In this document: positions 43,939 to 52,447 of the stretch, in pieces
Numbering within the stretch: position 1 is the first letter of the stretch
Layout of the letters: every line of letters begins with the position of its first letter
Assembly: GCA_013695355.1 (NCBI GenBank)
Contig: JACDAQ010000002.1
Coordinates: 1 to 53,924, forward strand
Direction of reading: 5' to 3'
DNA from: Candidatus Protochlamydia sp.
GTDB lineage: Bacteria; Chlamydiota; Chlamydiia; Chlamydiales; Parachlamydiaceae
Length of the DNA: 53,924 nucleotides
The notes under the pieces: model-generated
The model's input: only the letters and a program-made list of their open reading frames with translations
Told to the model about the DNA's origin: nothing
Databases searched by the model: none
Made by a program: the position numbers and the translations under genes

Positions 43939-44379
43939 TCAGGTCATTGTAGGAAATAAGATAGCCAATCCGAAAAGAGTGGCACTTGCTAATCCTGAAT
44001 GCATTTTTATACTCATATTAGGCGCAAGCGCTCTTGAAAGATTTACATTAAGCCCTATGAAAGTGGCCACAAACACTGCACCTAAGAATAGACATTTAGC
44101 GGTTATCATTCTTTCACTTAATCGATCGTCTTTTAATCCAATCCGATCAAAGAGAACGTCAACAACAAAAACTGTTTTATATGCGATGAAGCTGATCCCA
44201 ATATTTGCTAATACAACTCCCCCTTTGGCATAGGTAGGATTTTGGAAGCAGTCAATTGTAATTTGTTTGATTTTAACCCCATATTTATTTCCCTGTGTGA
44301 TCAGTTCACCCGTTTGCTGCCTGGCATAATTGAAGTAATCCCAGCAGGTTGAATTTATTTCTGCAAAATCAATTTTCAT
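43939..44379 (-). CDS. Small multi-pass membrane protein, tandem trio member 1
   Basis: The first gene of the trio, 146 residues, with GAGGTG eight bases before ATG. The N-terminus (MKIDFAEINSTCWDYFNYAR) is amphipathic. Membrane segments lie near 52-72 (GGVVLANIGISFIAYKTVFV), 93-111 and 125-142, with a charged linker FDRIGLKDDRLSERM. Family unknown. The promoter must lie in the 330 bp upstream. Confidence 0.62.
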   Translation of the reverse strand: MKIDFAEINSTCWDYFNYARQQTGELITQGNKYGVKIKQITIDCFQNPTYAKGGVVLANIGISFIAYKTVFVVDVLFDRIGLKDDRLSERMITAKCLFLGAVFVATFIGLNVNLSRALAPNMSIKMHSGLASATLFGLAILFPTMT

Positions 44380-44712
44380 ATAAACACCTCAAAGTAATTG
44401 ACAAAATAGTAATTAAATGAGAAATAAAATTCAATAGGTAAATTTCTGTACTTGAACCTATCCGGCTCAAATTACTGGGATAGTTTCATATTTTAAAATT
44501 GAATTCGCTTAGCATCAAAGCTTCCTTGGTTGTCGTATTTAAAAGGAGATATTTACCTTTTAGATAGGCTTTCCTTTGAGCTTTGAAGCACTATAAAAAT
44601 TCTTTTTAACTTACTTGATTATACCTTCTATCGTAAAATTTATTTACTTAGAAAAAGTAAAACATTAGAGTGTTGCACTTTTCAACTCAAATAATGAAAT
44701 TTAGAGGACATA
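44380..44712. other. Divergent promoter region, no gene seen
   Basis: A 333-base AT-rich gap between the trio (minus) and the glycosyltransferase-like gene (plus). It must contain both promoters. AGAGGA eight bases before ATG 44713 is the ribosome site of the right-hand gene. I see no repeat or RNA. Confidence 0.4.
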
Positions 44713-45624
44713 ATGTACAAATACTTAAGCTTTCTTTTGGGGATGCTTTCCATTTTTTCCTTACTGCAGGCTGAAAAAAAAGAAGATCGAAAGCAAATTT
44801 ATGCCTTCGGTCAAAATCCTATAGATGTTGTCATCGTATCTCATCCAAAAGATAAGATAACTTTAGATTTTTGCGTCAAGGGAATACGTGAGAATGGAAA
44901 AAATGTAAGAAGAGTCATTGTGGTCTCTTCTGAAAAATTAACGGATAATGCTGAATGGTTTGATGAAAAAAAATTCCCTTTTACTAAAGGAGAGGTTGCG
45001 CTAGCCATTGGCAGAGGAAGCAAGAGTAGAAGCACTGATTTTTTTGAACGAACTAACCGTGGAGCAGGCTGGTATTATCAGCAGCTTCTGAAGCTATATT
45101 CCCCTTTTGTTATTCCCAAAATTTCATCAAATGTCCTAGTGCTTGATGCAGACACCGTCTTCATGAATCCTGTTGATTTTGTGAATGCTCAAGGAGGCGG
45201 GCTATTTTGTGTGAGTCATTTTGTTGGAAAAGAGGCCTATTTTAAGCACGCTGAAAGGCTTGTTCCAGGATATAAAAGAATTTATCCCGAGGTCTATAGT
45301 GTTTGCCACCACATGTTATTTCAAATGCCAATTTTAAAGGATCTGTTCAAAACAGTCGAAAAAGATCATCGAAAAGATTTTTGGGTAGCTTTTTGCCATG
45401 CTGTCGATATCAAAGCAAATAAAAAAGGGGCATCGGAATATGAAATTTACTATAACTATGCTTTAAGACATACGGATCAGGTAGCTTTGCGAGATCTTAT
45501 GTGGGCAAATAGCTCTCATCTGAGCGACCTCCCTTACTATCAAAGAGATGGCTACCATTTTGTCTCTTTTCATACCTATATGAAAGGTAAATGGCCAAGT
45601 GCATACCAGCATGAACACAATTAA
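44713..45624 (+). CDS. Exported DUF6492-type glycosyltransferase-like protein
   Basis: A 303-residue protein with a signal peptide (MYKYLSFLLGMLSIFSLLQA). The following domain has a nucleotide-sugar transferase look: IDVVIVSHPKDKITLDFCVK at the start, GWYYQQLLKLYSPF, and NVLVLDADTVFMNPVDF, where D-x-D (DAD) would bind the metal and sugar nucleotide. This matches DUF6492 proteins. A signal peptide on a glycosyltransferase is unusual, because sugar nucleotides are cytosolic; this hints at export to the host, where UDP-sugars are available. The C-terminal region (YEIYYNYALRHTDQVALRDL) is helical. A long hairpin follows the gene. Confidence 0.75.
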   Translation: MYKYLSFLLGMLSIFSLLQAEKKEDRKQIYAFGQNPIDVVIVSHPKDKITLDFCVKGIRENGKNVRRVIVVSSEKLTDNAEWFDEKKFPFTKGEVALAIGRGSKSRSTDFFERTNRGAGWYYQQLLKLYSPFVIPKISSNVLVLDADTVFMNPVDFVNAQGGGLFCVSHFVGKEAYFKHAERLVPGYKRIYPEVYSVCHHMLFQMPILKDLFKTVEKDHRKDFWVAFCHAVDIKANKKGASEYEIYYNYALRHTDQVALRDLMWANSSHLSDLPYYQRDGYHFVSFHTYMKGKWPSAYQHEHN

Positions 45625-45712
45625 TTTTTCCTGCCTTAACTTTCAAAAAAAAGGCAACAATTTCCCAGGCAAAGAGACGTTAGATGAATGCAAGCAGGCA
45701 TTCAAGTAATTG

Positions 45713-45761
45713 GCTCTGTAAATAAAGTTTTAACGAGTGCTTAAAACTTTATTTACAGAGC
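45713..45761. terminator. Perfect 21-bp hairpin between convergent genes
   Basis: GCTCTGTAAATAAAGTTTTAA (positions 45713-45733) pairs perfectly with 45741-45761 around the 7-base loop CGAGTGC. It lies between the ends of two convergent genes, so a bidirectional stop for transcription is likely. The stem is unusually long for a terminator and may derive from a small mobile palindrome. Confidence 0.65.
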
Positions 45762-45784
45762 GCCAGTGCTCGACAAAGTTTTAA

Positions 45785-46582
45785 TTATTTTTTCTTAGCG
45801 GCTTGCTCCGCTTCCAGCTTCATCCACAGGGCTACTGCGTAAGCTTGCAATTCTTCATTTAATGCCGGAACTATATGCTTAAGAAAATGCCCCTTCATTT
45901 GTCCGACATGCTCTGTGTCAACAAAAGCAATTTTTCCTGAGCGGGTAAACGGCTGGTTACGGGGAAAGGCGTCACAGCCCCCTATGGCATGCAACAAAGT
46001 ACAAAGTTCCGTCAGCACTTCTATGTCCATATTATAATAAAGCTGTCGTGCTACACCATTGGGATCTTTCCAATCGCCATAGATATCCATGTTTTCAACA
46101 ATCAAAAGATAGGATGGGGTGCCATTATCCGACGGAAACGAATGGGGAAGGCGATAAAGCCACTTTTTTGGAACGACCATGTGCTTAAAGCCATATTTCT
46201 TAATATAACTTCGGATCACTTCAGCCCCTCTGATTCTTTTTACAAAATTATCCAATTGCTTGTTCTGCGGCATACCATCAGGAAATTTTTTATAAAGAAA
46301 TTGTTCAATGGAAGGATAGGCGCCTACCATCAAATTACGATGTCCTCTTATAACTTTAAATCCCTCATTTTCGAAATGCTCTATTGTTTTAAACATGTGT
46401 GGGTTTTTAAAAATTACCTTTAAATAATTTTTTAAAGGGTGCGTAGAAGGAAGAAGGTAATGCTTTAATTCATCTTCGTTGTGATGTTTATGTTTAGGAG
46501 CAGCATAAATTGGGTCCAAAACAAAAAGAAAGAGTACCGAAAAAAAGAAAAAAACTCGACAAAACCTAGGGTGGGATAACAT
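45785..46582 (-). CDS. Secreted protein, possible kinase-like fold, paralogue of 46814-47554
   Basis: A 265-residue protein with a signal peptide (residues about 1-27, cleaved after YAA). Sequence shared with the divergent neighbour includes LLPSTHPLKNYLKVIFKNPH, GFKVIRGHRNLMVG.YPS, FVKRIRGAEVI, VVPKKWLYRLP and PFTRSGKIAFVDTEH. The last block, with an upstream Asn and then hxDTE, looks like the metal-binding end of a protein-kinase-like active site, and YKKF and VENMDIYG could be the ATP lysine and hinge. This is my inference; the family is not one I can name. The C-terminus is Lys/Ala-rich. Confidence 0.68.
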   Translation of the reverse strand: MLSHPRFCRVFFFFSVLFLFVLDPIYAAPKHKHHNEDELKHYLLPSTHPLKNYLKVIFKNPHMFKTIEHFENEGFKVIRGHRNLMVGAYPSIEQFLYKKFPDGMPQNKQLDNFVKRIRGAEVIRSYIKKYGFKHMVVPKKWLYRLPHSFPSDNGTPSYLLIVENMDIYGDWKDPNGVARQLYYNMDIEVLTELCTLLHAIGGCDAFPRNQPFTRSGKIAFVDTEHVGQMKGHFLKHIVPALNEELQAYAVALWMKLEAEQAAKKK

Positions 46583-46813
46583 ACAAACCTTCTTTCAAAT
46601 AATTTTAGAAACTAGTATTCTGAAACAAAATATTTGTTTTTAACAACATATCCTACGTTGGTTGTAAAAAAAGACCCACATTAGATATATGGGGCTGTTA
46701 AGAACCTGTTCTAAGATAATGCAACTGCCAGAGTTTTGCCATTAAAAATTTTTGTTACGAAAACAAATATCTTATGATGAGTTAGATTTTGCTTCAACTT
46801 GAATGGCGATATT

Positions 46814-47554
46814 ATGCAAAAAATTATGCGAATTATTTTTATTTTTATTTGTGTCCTTTCAACTTTAGGACCTCTCTGCGCTATTTCGGAAGATTACCTT
46901 CTACCTAAGAATCATTCCATTCAAAAGACACTCCCCTCCCTTTTCAAAGATCCAAATATGTTCGATTCGACCGATCATTGGAGGGCAGCCGGATTCAATG
47001 TTTTAAATCGCGCCAATCGTGGCTTGATGGTTGCCAGGCATCCTTCTATTCCCAACTTCCTATTTAAAAAATTTCAAAATCACATATCAAATTCTGAACA
47101 AACGGACAATTATTTGAGAAGAATCACAGGGGCGGAAAAACTAGGCCAATTTATCCGACGCAACCAACTCAAAAATATAATCGTTCCCAGAAAGTGGCTC
47201 TATCAGTTGCCAAAAAAATTTGATAAAGGGGGTAAAAGCTACATTCTAATCGTTGAGGAGATAGATATTTGCGGTGGAGAAAGAGACCCTGGGGGCGAAA
47301 TTGCACACCGTTATGCAAGGATAGATTACGAGATTTTAAAGGAATTATGCTTGGTTGTGTATCATTTTAGAGGGTTGGATTCGGTCCTTCTTAATATGCC
47401 ATTTACCTATCATGGTAAAATAGCTTTCATTGACACGGAAAGGTGGAAAAGGAAGAGAGAAGGCTATCTGAAATATGTGATGCCCTACCTGTCAGAAGAA
47501 AAAAAACGCTATGCTCTTGCCATTTTCAATGATTTAGAAGAAAAAAATAGGTAA
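46814..47554 (+). CDS. Secreted protein, possible kinase-like fold, paralogue of 45785-46582
   Basis: A 246-residue protein from ATG 46814; TTG 46799 would add five residues before the signal peptide and is less likely. Signal peptide MQKIMRIIFIFICVLSTLGP, cleaved near LCA. It matches the divergent neighbour over its whole length: YLLPKNHSIQKTLPSLFKDP, GFNVLNRANRGLMVARHPS, IVPRKWLYQLP, VEEIDI and MPFTYHGKIAFIDTER. The two genes diverge from a shared 230-bp region and probably arose by inverted duplication. Function unknown; a kinase-like fold is possible. Confidence 0.68.
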   Translation: MQKIMRIIFIFICVLSTLGPLCAISEDYLLPKNHSIQKTLPSLFKDPNMFDSTDHWRAAGFNVLNRANRGLMVARHPSIPNFLFKKFQNHISNSEQTDNYLRRITGAEKLGQFIRRNQLKNIIVPRKWLYQLPKKFDKGGKSYILIVEEIDICGGERDPGGEIAHRYARIDYEILKELCLVVYHFRGLDSVLLNMPFTYHGKIAFIDTERWKRKREGYLKYVMPYLSEEKKRYALAIFNDLEEKNR

Positions 47555-47626
47555 GCTTATAACTTGTGAAAATTTATGAAAGATAAGCCGCCCCTCGCTT
47601 AAATAATTCATTATATAAATGACGCG

Positions 47627-47672
47627 GGCAGGCTAAGCCTGCCAAAAACGAGCGCAGACTGATGTCTACGCT
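47627..47672. repeat. Pair of adjacent extragenic palindromes
   Basis: GGCAGGC-TAA-GCCTGCC (47627-47643) is followed by A5 and then AGCGCAGAC/GTCTACGCT (47651-47672, one mismatch). Because no T-run follows on the plus strand, this is not a standard terminator for the upstream gene. It looks like a short repeated intergenic element. Confidence 0.5.
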
Positions 47673-47752
47673 ACAAAGGCAATATTAAAACTGTTTATGG
47701 ATCTTCCAGACAACTAAAAATGCTTAATCCAATTTTTTAAGCCTATGAGGAC

Positions 47753-48130
47753 CTATGAAGGTTGCCAATTTTCCTGGACTTCAAACTTAAAAATCCCAGG
47801 TCCAGCTTTTTTAAACATCGTATGCTTGAATGGCTTTTGAGTTATAATCAAACACTCCCCGCTGCACTCGATAGTACCCGTATAAAGGAACTCTTTCGCT
47901 TTTATGCTAATTAGGGGCCCTTTTACATATCCATTTCCTGTGAATTTATCACATTCAATATTGACGCTATTTTGACCGATCATTTTTCCAGTATTATTTA
48001 GATCAGTGGTATTTATATTCAGATTATTTGACTGAAATGTCCCACCATTATCAAATCCGGCATGCAAATTAGATAAGCAAATAAGACCTTGAAACAGGCA
48101 AATACTCAATAACAATTTAGTAGCTTTCAT
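47753..48130 (-). CDS. Small secreted protein with short strand-like repeats
   Basis: A 125-residue protein from ATG 48130 (AAGGAAAG upstream); the longer form from 48193 would bury the signal peptide. Signal peptide MKATKLLLSICLFQGLICLS, cleaved after HA. The mature part has successive short strands with Asn turns (NNLNINTTDLNNTGKMIG, NIECDKFTGNGYVKG, SIKAKEFLYTGTIEC), the pattern of beta-helical adhesin or filamentous haemagglutinin units, and three Cys. A small surface or periplasmic protein; the family is not recognised. Confidence 0.65.
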   Translation of the reverse strand: MKATKLLLSICLFQGLICLSNLHAGFDNGGTFQSNNLNINTTDLNNTGKMIGQNSVNIECDKFTGNGYVKGPLISIKAKEFLYTGTIECSGECLIITQKPFKHTMFKKAGPGIFKFEVQENWQPS

Positions 48131-48224
48131 AAATTTGGCTTTCCTTGGGTTATGAATTGTTGAAATCCGAAGGAATTTTGACAGAGGAAACAATTAATCA
48201 CAATTCAATTTTTAGTAAAGTTTA

Positions 48225-50363
48225 TTATAAAAGCGTATCTGAAGTAATTGCTTTTTGGATTTGCATTTTGATGTACATCGCTTTATTTTGCTTTGTCTCA
48301 ATCTCATCAAAATGAACACCAGGAAAGGATTTTCTACATTGCGGAATAAATTCTTGAATTAGCTCTGTCTCGGTCATTTCATTCAAAGCTTCGACGAGAG
48401 CTTGTGCACTTGAAACCTCGCGAGGCTGCAACTCTTCATTTTTTCTAATCTGAAGATCATTTTGCTCAGCTTTAAGCTGAGCAAGCTTTGATTCGTATTC
48501 TTTTACTACAGCTTGAATCATTTCGGGCGTTGGAGAACTAACCTGCACGGTGCGCTCCTCAATTCGAGTTTTAATTTGCGTTAGCCTTTCTACTTCTGCT
48601 GTGATTTTGGTGTCTATATTTGCTAAATAACTTTTAAGAAGTTGAATTTGTTCTAAAAGGTACGGACTGTCTCCATTCACTAAATTAAACTCATCTTCCT
48701 TCGCTTCAAGCTCCTTTTCAACCAGCCGAGTGAATTGCAATTTTATTTTATTATCAGAAGTTTGCAATATATTAAGATATTCATTCAATTCAGCCATGCT
48801 TTTTTCTGCGGCTTCTAATTTTGCTGCCTTTACTTCTTTATAAGCCTGTAAAGGTGAATTTTTGAGCTTATCAAGGACAGCGTTGACCTCATTCATCTCT
48901 TTGTTCACTGTATTCAATGAATCGTCAATCACTTCTTGGCGAGACTTTTGCGCGCTTGACAAGCTTCGGGTTTGGTCCTTCAGAATTTGTGAAGCCTTTT
49001 CATAGCGAATCTCTTCCAACTCATTGGTTAAGGCAATGACTCTGGTTGCCTTGAATTTCATCTTTTGGTCTAATTTTTGCACAAGAGCGGTATCTGCGGC
49101 ATTCGAAGCTTGCCATTTTTTAGCTAATACTTCTAATTTCTTGACTGCCCCTTTTAATTCTGCCTGTCTGCTCCACTGTCTGTACGCAAGATTTCGTTCC
49201 ATTGATAAGGGGCTCCGTTCGCTAGTGTCCCAATTGACCAGCCCTTGCAATGCGCGGCCAATTGTATGGCGATGTTGATAAATGGCAACTCCTCCTGCGA
49301 TTAGTAGTCCCACTCCCGCCGCAATGGGAAGCCCGATGCCGACTGTAGCGATTGATGCAGCCCCTAAGATAGCGCCTGTAAGTGTAACTCCCACCGTAAA
49401 AGCAGTCTGGCAGAGTGTAAAAGCATTTTGAAATATTCCAATTTCAATGTTTCTTTTTTGGTGATGGGCCATCTGGTCGATCGCTGAAGTCTTAACGGTA
49501 TCTAAGGCTGCAGCAATCTTTGGATTGTCATGCTTTGCGCTGATCCTTTCCATATTAACTAAACGGCTATTAATACCGTAATGCTCGATCGCCTGGCTGG
49601 CAACTCCTACCCCGCTTGCGACCATGCCCGCGGTACTAAAAATCGCTCCCAATGAAAAGGTGGCTGTTAATGCAGCCGGTTCGGGTAGAAAGCCCAATAT
49701 TTTAATAATAGAGAGGACGGTATTTTCCAAATGGGCTCCTAAGATTGATAAAATCGTTCCATTGGCAATTTCCTCTTGTTTAGCAATTTGTTTATCAAGC
49801 TGCATTTTTTGAGTTGTGAGAAGGCCCCTGGCCTCATGATTTAGAGGGAATTGATTGATTGTTTGAACGATTTCCTCCCGTTCTGCCTGCATGTTGTGGA
49901 GCTGCCACTTTGCTCCCATGAAACTTAAACCAGCGACTAATTCCTTGCCTACCATGTTTACATAACCATAATCTGCTAAAGCATCGGGGTTAATTTTTAA
50001 GCCTAACTGACTTGACGTATTGAGCCCAAGCCCGACCGTGCCGGAGAATGCCACTGCTCCTTCCACACCTTTTCTTAGGGCGCCAGTACGCGTAAAAGCC
50101 TCAGCTTTTGCGAGCATGGCTTCTTTTTGAACCAGATTCTCGTCCGCCGGGCTACTAGTGTCAGCGTTTGCAAGCAAAAGGGCTCTATTTTTAAACCAAT
50201 TTGCCAGCTGAGAAACCTGGTCTGTTTTAGTTTTTTCAGAATTATCTTGAACAGCGTATAGCCCCTCATGTTGGGAATCCTCTAATGTGATCTTCGTTAA
50301 GTCAGACTGAGGCAGCTTAACGTCGGTATTAAAAGGGAAGGGGTTTGATGATAGAGGTTTCAT
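48225..50363 (-). CDS. Probable type III secretion substrate (translocator- or effector-like coiled-coil protein)
   Basis: A 712-residue protein without signal peptide and with a polar N-terminus. Two hydrophobic regions with Gly/Ala-rich helices (about 220-262 and 308-368, the latter with GAILGAASIATVGIGLPIAA) suggest membrane insertion, as in translocators of the YopB/CopB type. The C-terminal half (about 395-660) is almost entirely coiled coil, rich in Glu, Lys and Ala. The upstream gene, overlapping by four bases (ATGA), encodes a chaperone-sized acidic protein. Together this is the classic chaperone-substrate pair layout. I do not recognise a direct chlamydial homologue. Confidence 0.68.
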   Translation of the reverse strand: MKPLSSNPFPFNTDVKLPQSDLTKITLEDSQHEGLYAVQDNSEKTKTDQVSQLANWFKNRALLLANADTSSPADENLVQKEAMLAKAEAFTRTGALRKGVEGAVAFSGTVGLGLNTSSQLGLKINPDALADYGYVNMVGKELVAGLSFMGAKWQLHNMQAEREEIVQTINQFPLNHEARGLLTTQKMQLDKQIAKQEEIANGTILSILGAHLENTVLSIIKILGFLPEPAALTATFSLGAIFSTAGMVASGVGVASQAIEHYGINSRLVNMERISAKHDNPKIAAALDTVKTSAIDQMAHHQKRNIEIGIFQNAFTLCQTAFTVGVTLTGAILGAASIATVGIGLPIAAGVGLLIAGGVAIYQHRHTIGRALQGLVNWDTSERSPLSMERNLAYRQWSRQAELKGAVKKLEVLAKKWQASNAADTALVQKLDQKMKFKATRVIALTNELEEIRYEKASQILKDQTRSLSSAQKSRQEVIDDSLNTVNKEMNEVNAVLDKLKNSPLQAYKEVKAAKLEAAEKSMAELNEYLNILQTSDNKIKLQFTRLVEKELEAKEDEFNLVNGDSPYLLEQIQLLKSYLANIDTKITAEVERLTQIKTRIEERTVQVSSPTPEMIQAVVKEYESKLAQLKAEQNDLQIRKNEELQPREVSSAQALVEALNEMTETELIQEFIPQCRKSFPGVHFDEIETKQNKAMYIKMQIQKAITSDTLL

Positions 50364-50917
50364 GAGTTAGAACCTATGCCTGCATTTATCATTTGCTGAA
50401 CTTGGTCCAGAGTTTCGCGGAGAGATTGTTTGCCAATCGCAACGGCTTCAAGCGATTCACTAAAAGCTTCCAATAAAACTTGCACCATGCCCACCAGTGA
50501 AAACAAAATGCGCTCGTCTAGGTCATTTTCAGGGACCACAAAAGCATGCCTGAAAAAAATCAAGCGATCAACCTCGCTCAATTCAAATCCTGGGAGCTCC
50601 ATCCCTTTATTTAAAAGTAAAATGAACCTGGCGGTGTCAGCAATATAACTTTCTCCGATTTGAAAAGGAAGTCCGGCAATCAAGTGAATTTCGCAGTATT
50701 TTCTTTTTTCTGAAGTTATGCCGATCAGCTCATCATTTACTGAAAGATCTCTTGGAGTTGAACGGATAATAAGGAGTCTAGGCTGATTAAGATAGTCTGG
50801 ATCTAGGGAGACAACCAGTTGATCTAATGGCATTTGCTCTGAAGGAGCCAAAACTTCGCATTTAAACAATTTAGATTCTAGTAAAATTTTGATTTCTTCC
50901 AGATTCGCATAAACCAT
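50360..50917 (-). CDS. Type III secretion chaperone-like protein (CesT/YbjN-type fold)
   Basis: An acidic 185-residue protein without signal peptide. The alternation of helices and strands (YANLEEIKILLESKLFKCEV, RKYCEIHLIAGLPFQI, ADTARFILLLNKGMELPGFE, then RLIFFRHAFVVPENDLDERI) and a long C-terminal helix resemble the CesT/YbjN fold of secretion chaperones; it is longer than class I chaperones of about 140 residues. It is translationally coupled (ATGA overlap) to the 712-residue putative substrate. The chaperone role is inferred from fold impression, acidity, size and context. Confidence 0.62.
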   Translation of the reverse strand: MVYANLEEIKILLESKLFKCEVLAPSEQMPLDQLVVSLDPDYLNQPRLLIIRSTPRDLSVNDELIGITSEKRKYCEIHLIAGLPFQIGESYIADTARFILLLNKGMELPGFELSEVDRLIFFRHAFVVPENDLDERILFSLVGMVQVLLEAFSESLEAVAIGKQSLRETLDQVQQMINAGIGSNS

Positions 50918-51117
50918 ACAAATCTCCTATTTGAAATCATTAACACTATTATTATCTCATTCACAAATTTTTTTTGCAATACCCCCTTATTACAATCAAT
51001 AATAAGTTTAAAACACTTCAACTAAAATATAAATCATGATAAATTATTAAAAATAAAAAACAGCTTTTAGAACCAGCTTTCTGCGTTATTTTTTAATTAT
51101 TGAATTTCAGCAAATTA

Positions 51118-51403
51118 ATGAAAAATAAAAAAAGAAGTTCTCATCTGTCAACATACTTTTCATAAAGAGTGCATTGTCGAATGGTTAAAAAGAAAACATA
51201 ATTGCCCAATATGCCGTGCTAAAATTGAAATCCCATCACCCGAAGCCCGGCAAGAAGTGGTTTTAGCTATACCCGATCACCATCCATATAGAAACATGGA
51301 TTATGAAGAAATGCTGCAAATTGTCCAAAATGTTGTATTACAAAACAGACAAGTTAGAAGACTCCACCTCTCTCACAATGTACCCGTAGAAAATACTGCT
51401 TGA
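51118..51403 (+). pseudogene. C-terminal remnant of a RING-H2 zinc-finger protein
   Basis: The frame containing TGT at 51146-51148 reads KEVLICQHTFHKECIVEWL, then KRKHNCPICRAKIEIPSPEA, and continues to a stop at 51401-51403 after VPVENTA. The residues C-x-H-x2-H-x2-C-x10-C-x2-C are the last six zinc ligands of a RING-H2 finger, a eukaryotic ubiquitin-ligase fold. The first C-x2-C pair and any start codon are missing: a TGA lies 9 codons upstream in this frame. ATG 51118 would join if one A were removed from the run of seven A near 51127. So it is a truncated gene, or possibly a short product. The tail (EEMLQIVQNVVLQNRQVRRL) is helical. The rest of 50918-51496 holds nothing else I can support. 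Confidence 0.75.
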
Positions 51404-51496
51404 AAGATAAGTAATTTGGCACTGAATTTTTTAATTTTATTTACCTATTTGACGCTAAAAAAAAATAATAGCATGAACATCTTCCATGTTATTTTT

Positions 51497-52447
51497 TCAA
51501 GATGGAATTGGGTATAATTCCTCACTATATGGCAAATCTACTCTCTTTTCTAAAAGAGCATGGATCTGATAACAAAATTTATACTGGGGCAGCACAGCGA
51601 CTAAATAAGGCCTTTGCCAGCGTAAGTAACCTAAAAAATGAAAAAGGTCAATTTTTTGATCTTTACTTTTTTTAATTTGCATTAAGTAATAAAGAGCAAT
51701 AAAAACACCGGTCCTACCTACACCAGCCGAACAGTGAACTAAAATAGGTGAATTAGAGTTTAGCAGGCCTTTGTCGGCTTCCACCCTTTTGATTAAAGCA
51801 AAAATGGTATCAGTTTTATTAGGTGCCGTATCGTCAAGCCAATTACGGTACCAATAGTGCGTCACTATTTTATTTATGCCGTCTCCTTGGATATTAATTT
51901 TTCGTATTTCGATAAATTCTTCCAATTCCGACATTAAGATACTTTTTTCTATTGTAGAAATTTCCAAACCATTTTCCAATAAAACTTTCTCATTCGTTTC
52001 TAAAGGAAAATAAGGGTAGGCAAGCTCTTTTTTGGGATTCTTACTTTCAGAAAATTCAGTCACCATGACAATTTGATTAATTTGTTTTTCTAGGATCATT
52101 TGCCAAAAAAGATGCCTGTTCGATTTAAAAGGAGCCTGAGCAGCAATAAAATGATGGTCCTCAGTAAATTGGGCTAAACTTGCGCTCATTTCAGTCCCAT
52201 CGGCAAGCGTGATTCTGTTATCATGATAAGGCCTGCATCCTTCGTAGCGGTCAACTGATTTGATGTAGGGTCGGTATCTAAGTGATTGCTGCTCGCTAAA
52301 TTCTTCAATTAAATTAAATTCATAGTCGAGGTAGCTTTCCTTCCCAATTTGGCAATAATTAATTTCCTTGGTGGCTAGAAAGCGCTCCCACTCCTGATTA
52401 AAAATTGAGGGATCAGATGTGGTTTCAGACGTTGAGTAATAAAACAT
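51497..52447 (-). CDS. Eukaryotic-type protein tyrosine phosphatase
   Basis: A 316-residue classical PTP domain without signal peptide. The P-loop is VHCSAGVGRTGVF with nucleophile C239 and R245. The WPD-loop equivalent is NWLDDTAPN, keeping W203 and general acid D205 with Leu for Pro. The Q-loop QYKFCYQ supplies Q288. The substrate-loop region (RYRPYIKSVDRYEGCRPYHD) is somewhat changed from the KNRY-type motif. Upstream segments such as FIAAQAPFKSNRHLFWQMI match the PTP core (AxQxPl..t...FW.M). The start has AGAGAGGT in good position. Classical PTPs in intracellular bacteria (YopH type) are secreted effectors acting on host phosphotyrosine; that role is inferred here. Confidence 0.9.
   Translation of the reverse strand: MFYYSTSETTSDPSIFNQEWERFLATKEINYCQIGKESYLDYEFNLIEEFSEQQSLRYRPYIKSVDRYEGCRPYHDNRITLADGTEMSASLAQFTEDHHFIAAQAPFKSNRHLFWQMILEKQINQIVMVTEFSESKNPKKELAYPYFPLETNEKVLLENGLEISTIEKSILMSELEEFIEIRKINIQGDGINKIVTHYWYRNWLDDTAPNKTDTIFALIKRVEADKGLLNSNSPILVHCSAGVGRTGVFIALYYLMQIKKSKDQKIDLFHFLGYLRWQRPYLVAVLPQYKFCYQIHALLEKRVDLPYSEELYPIPS

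Noticed and set aside
47627-47643. GC-rich hairpin as rho-independent terminator
   Set aside because: The A-run follows rather than a T-run on the plus strand, so polarity is wrong for the upstream gene. I list it as a repeat.
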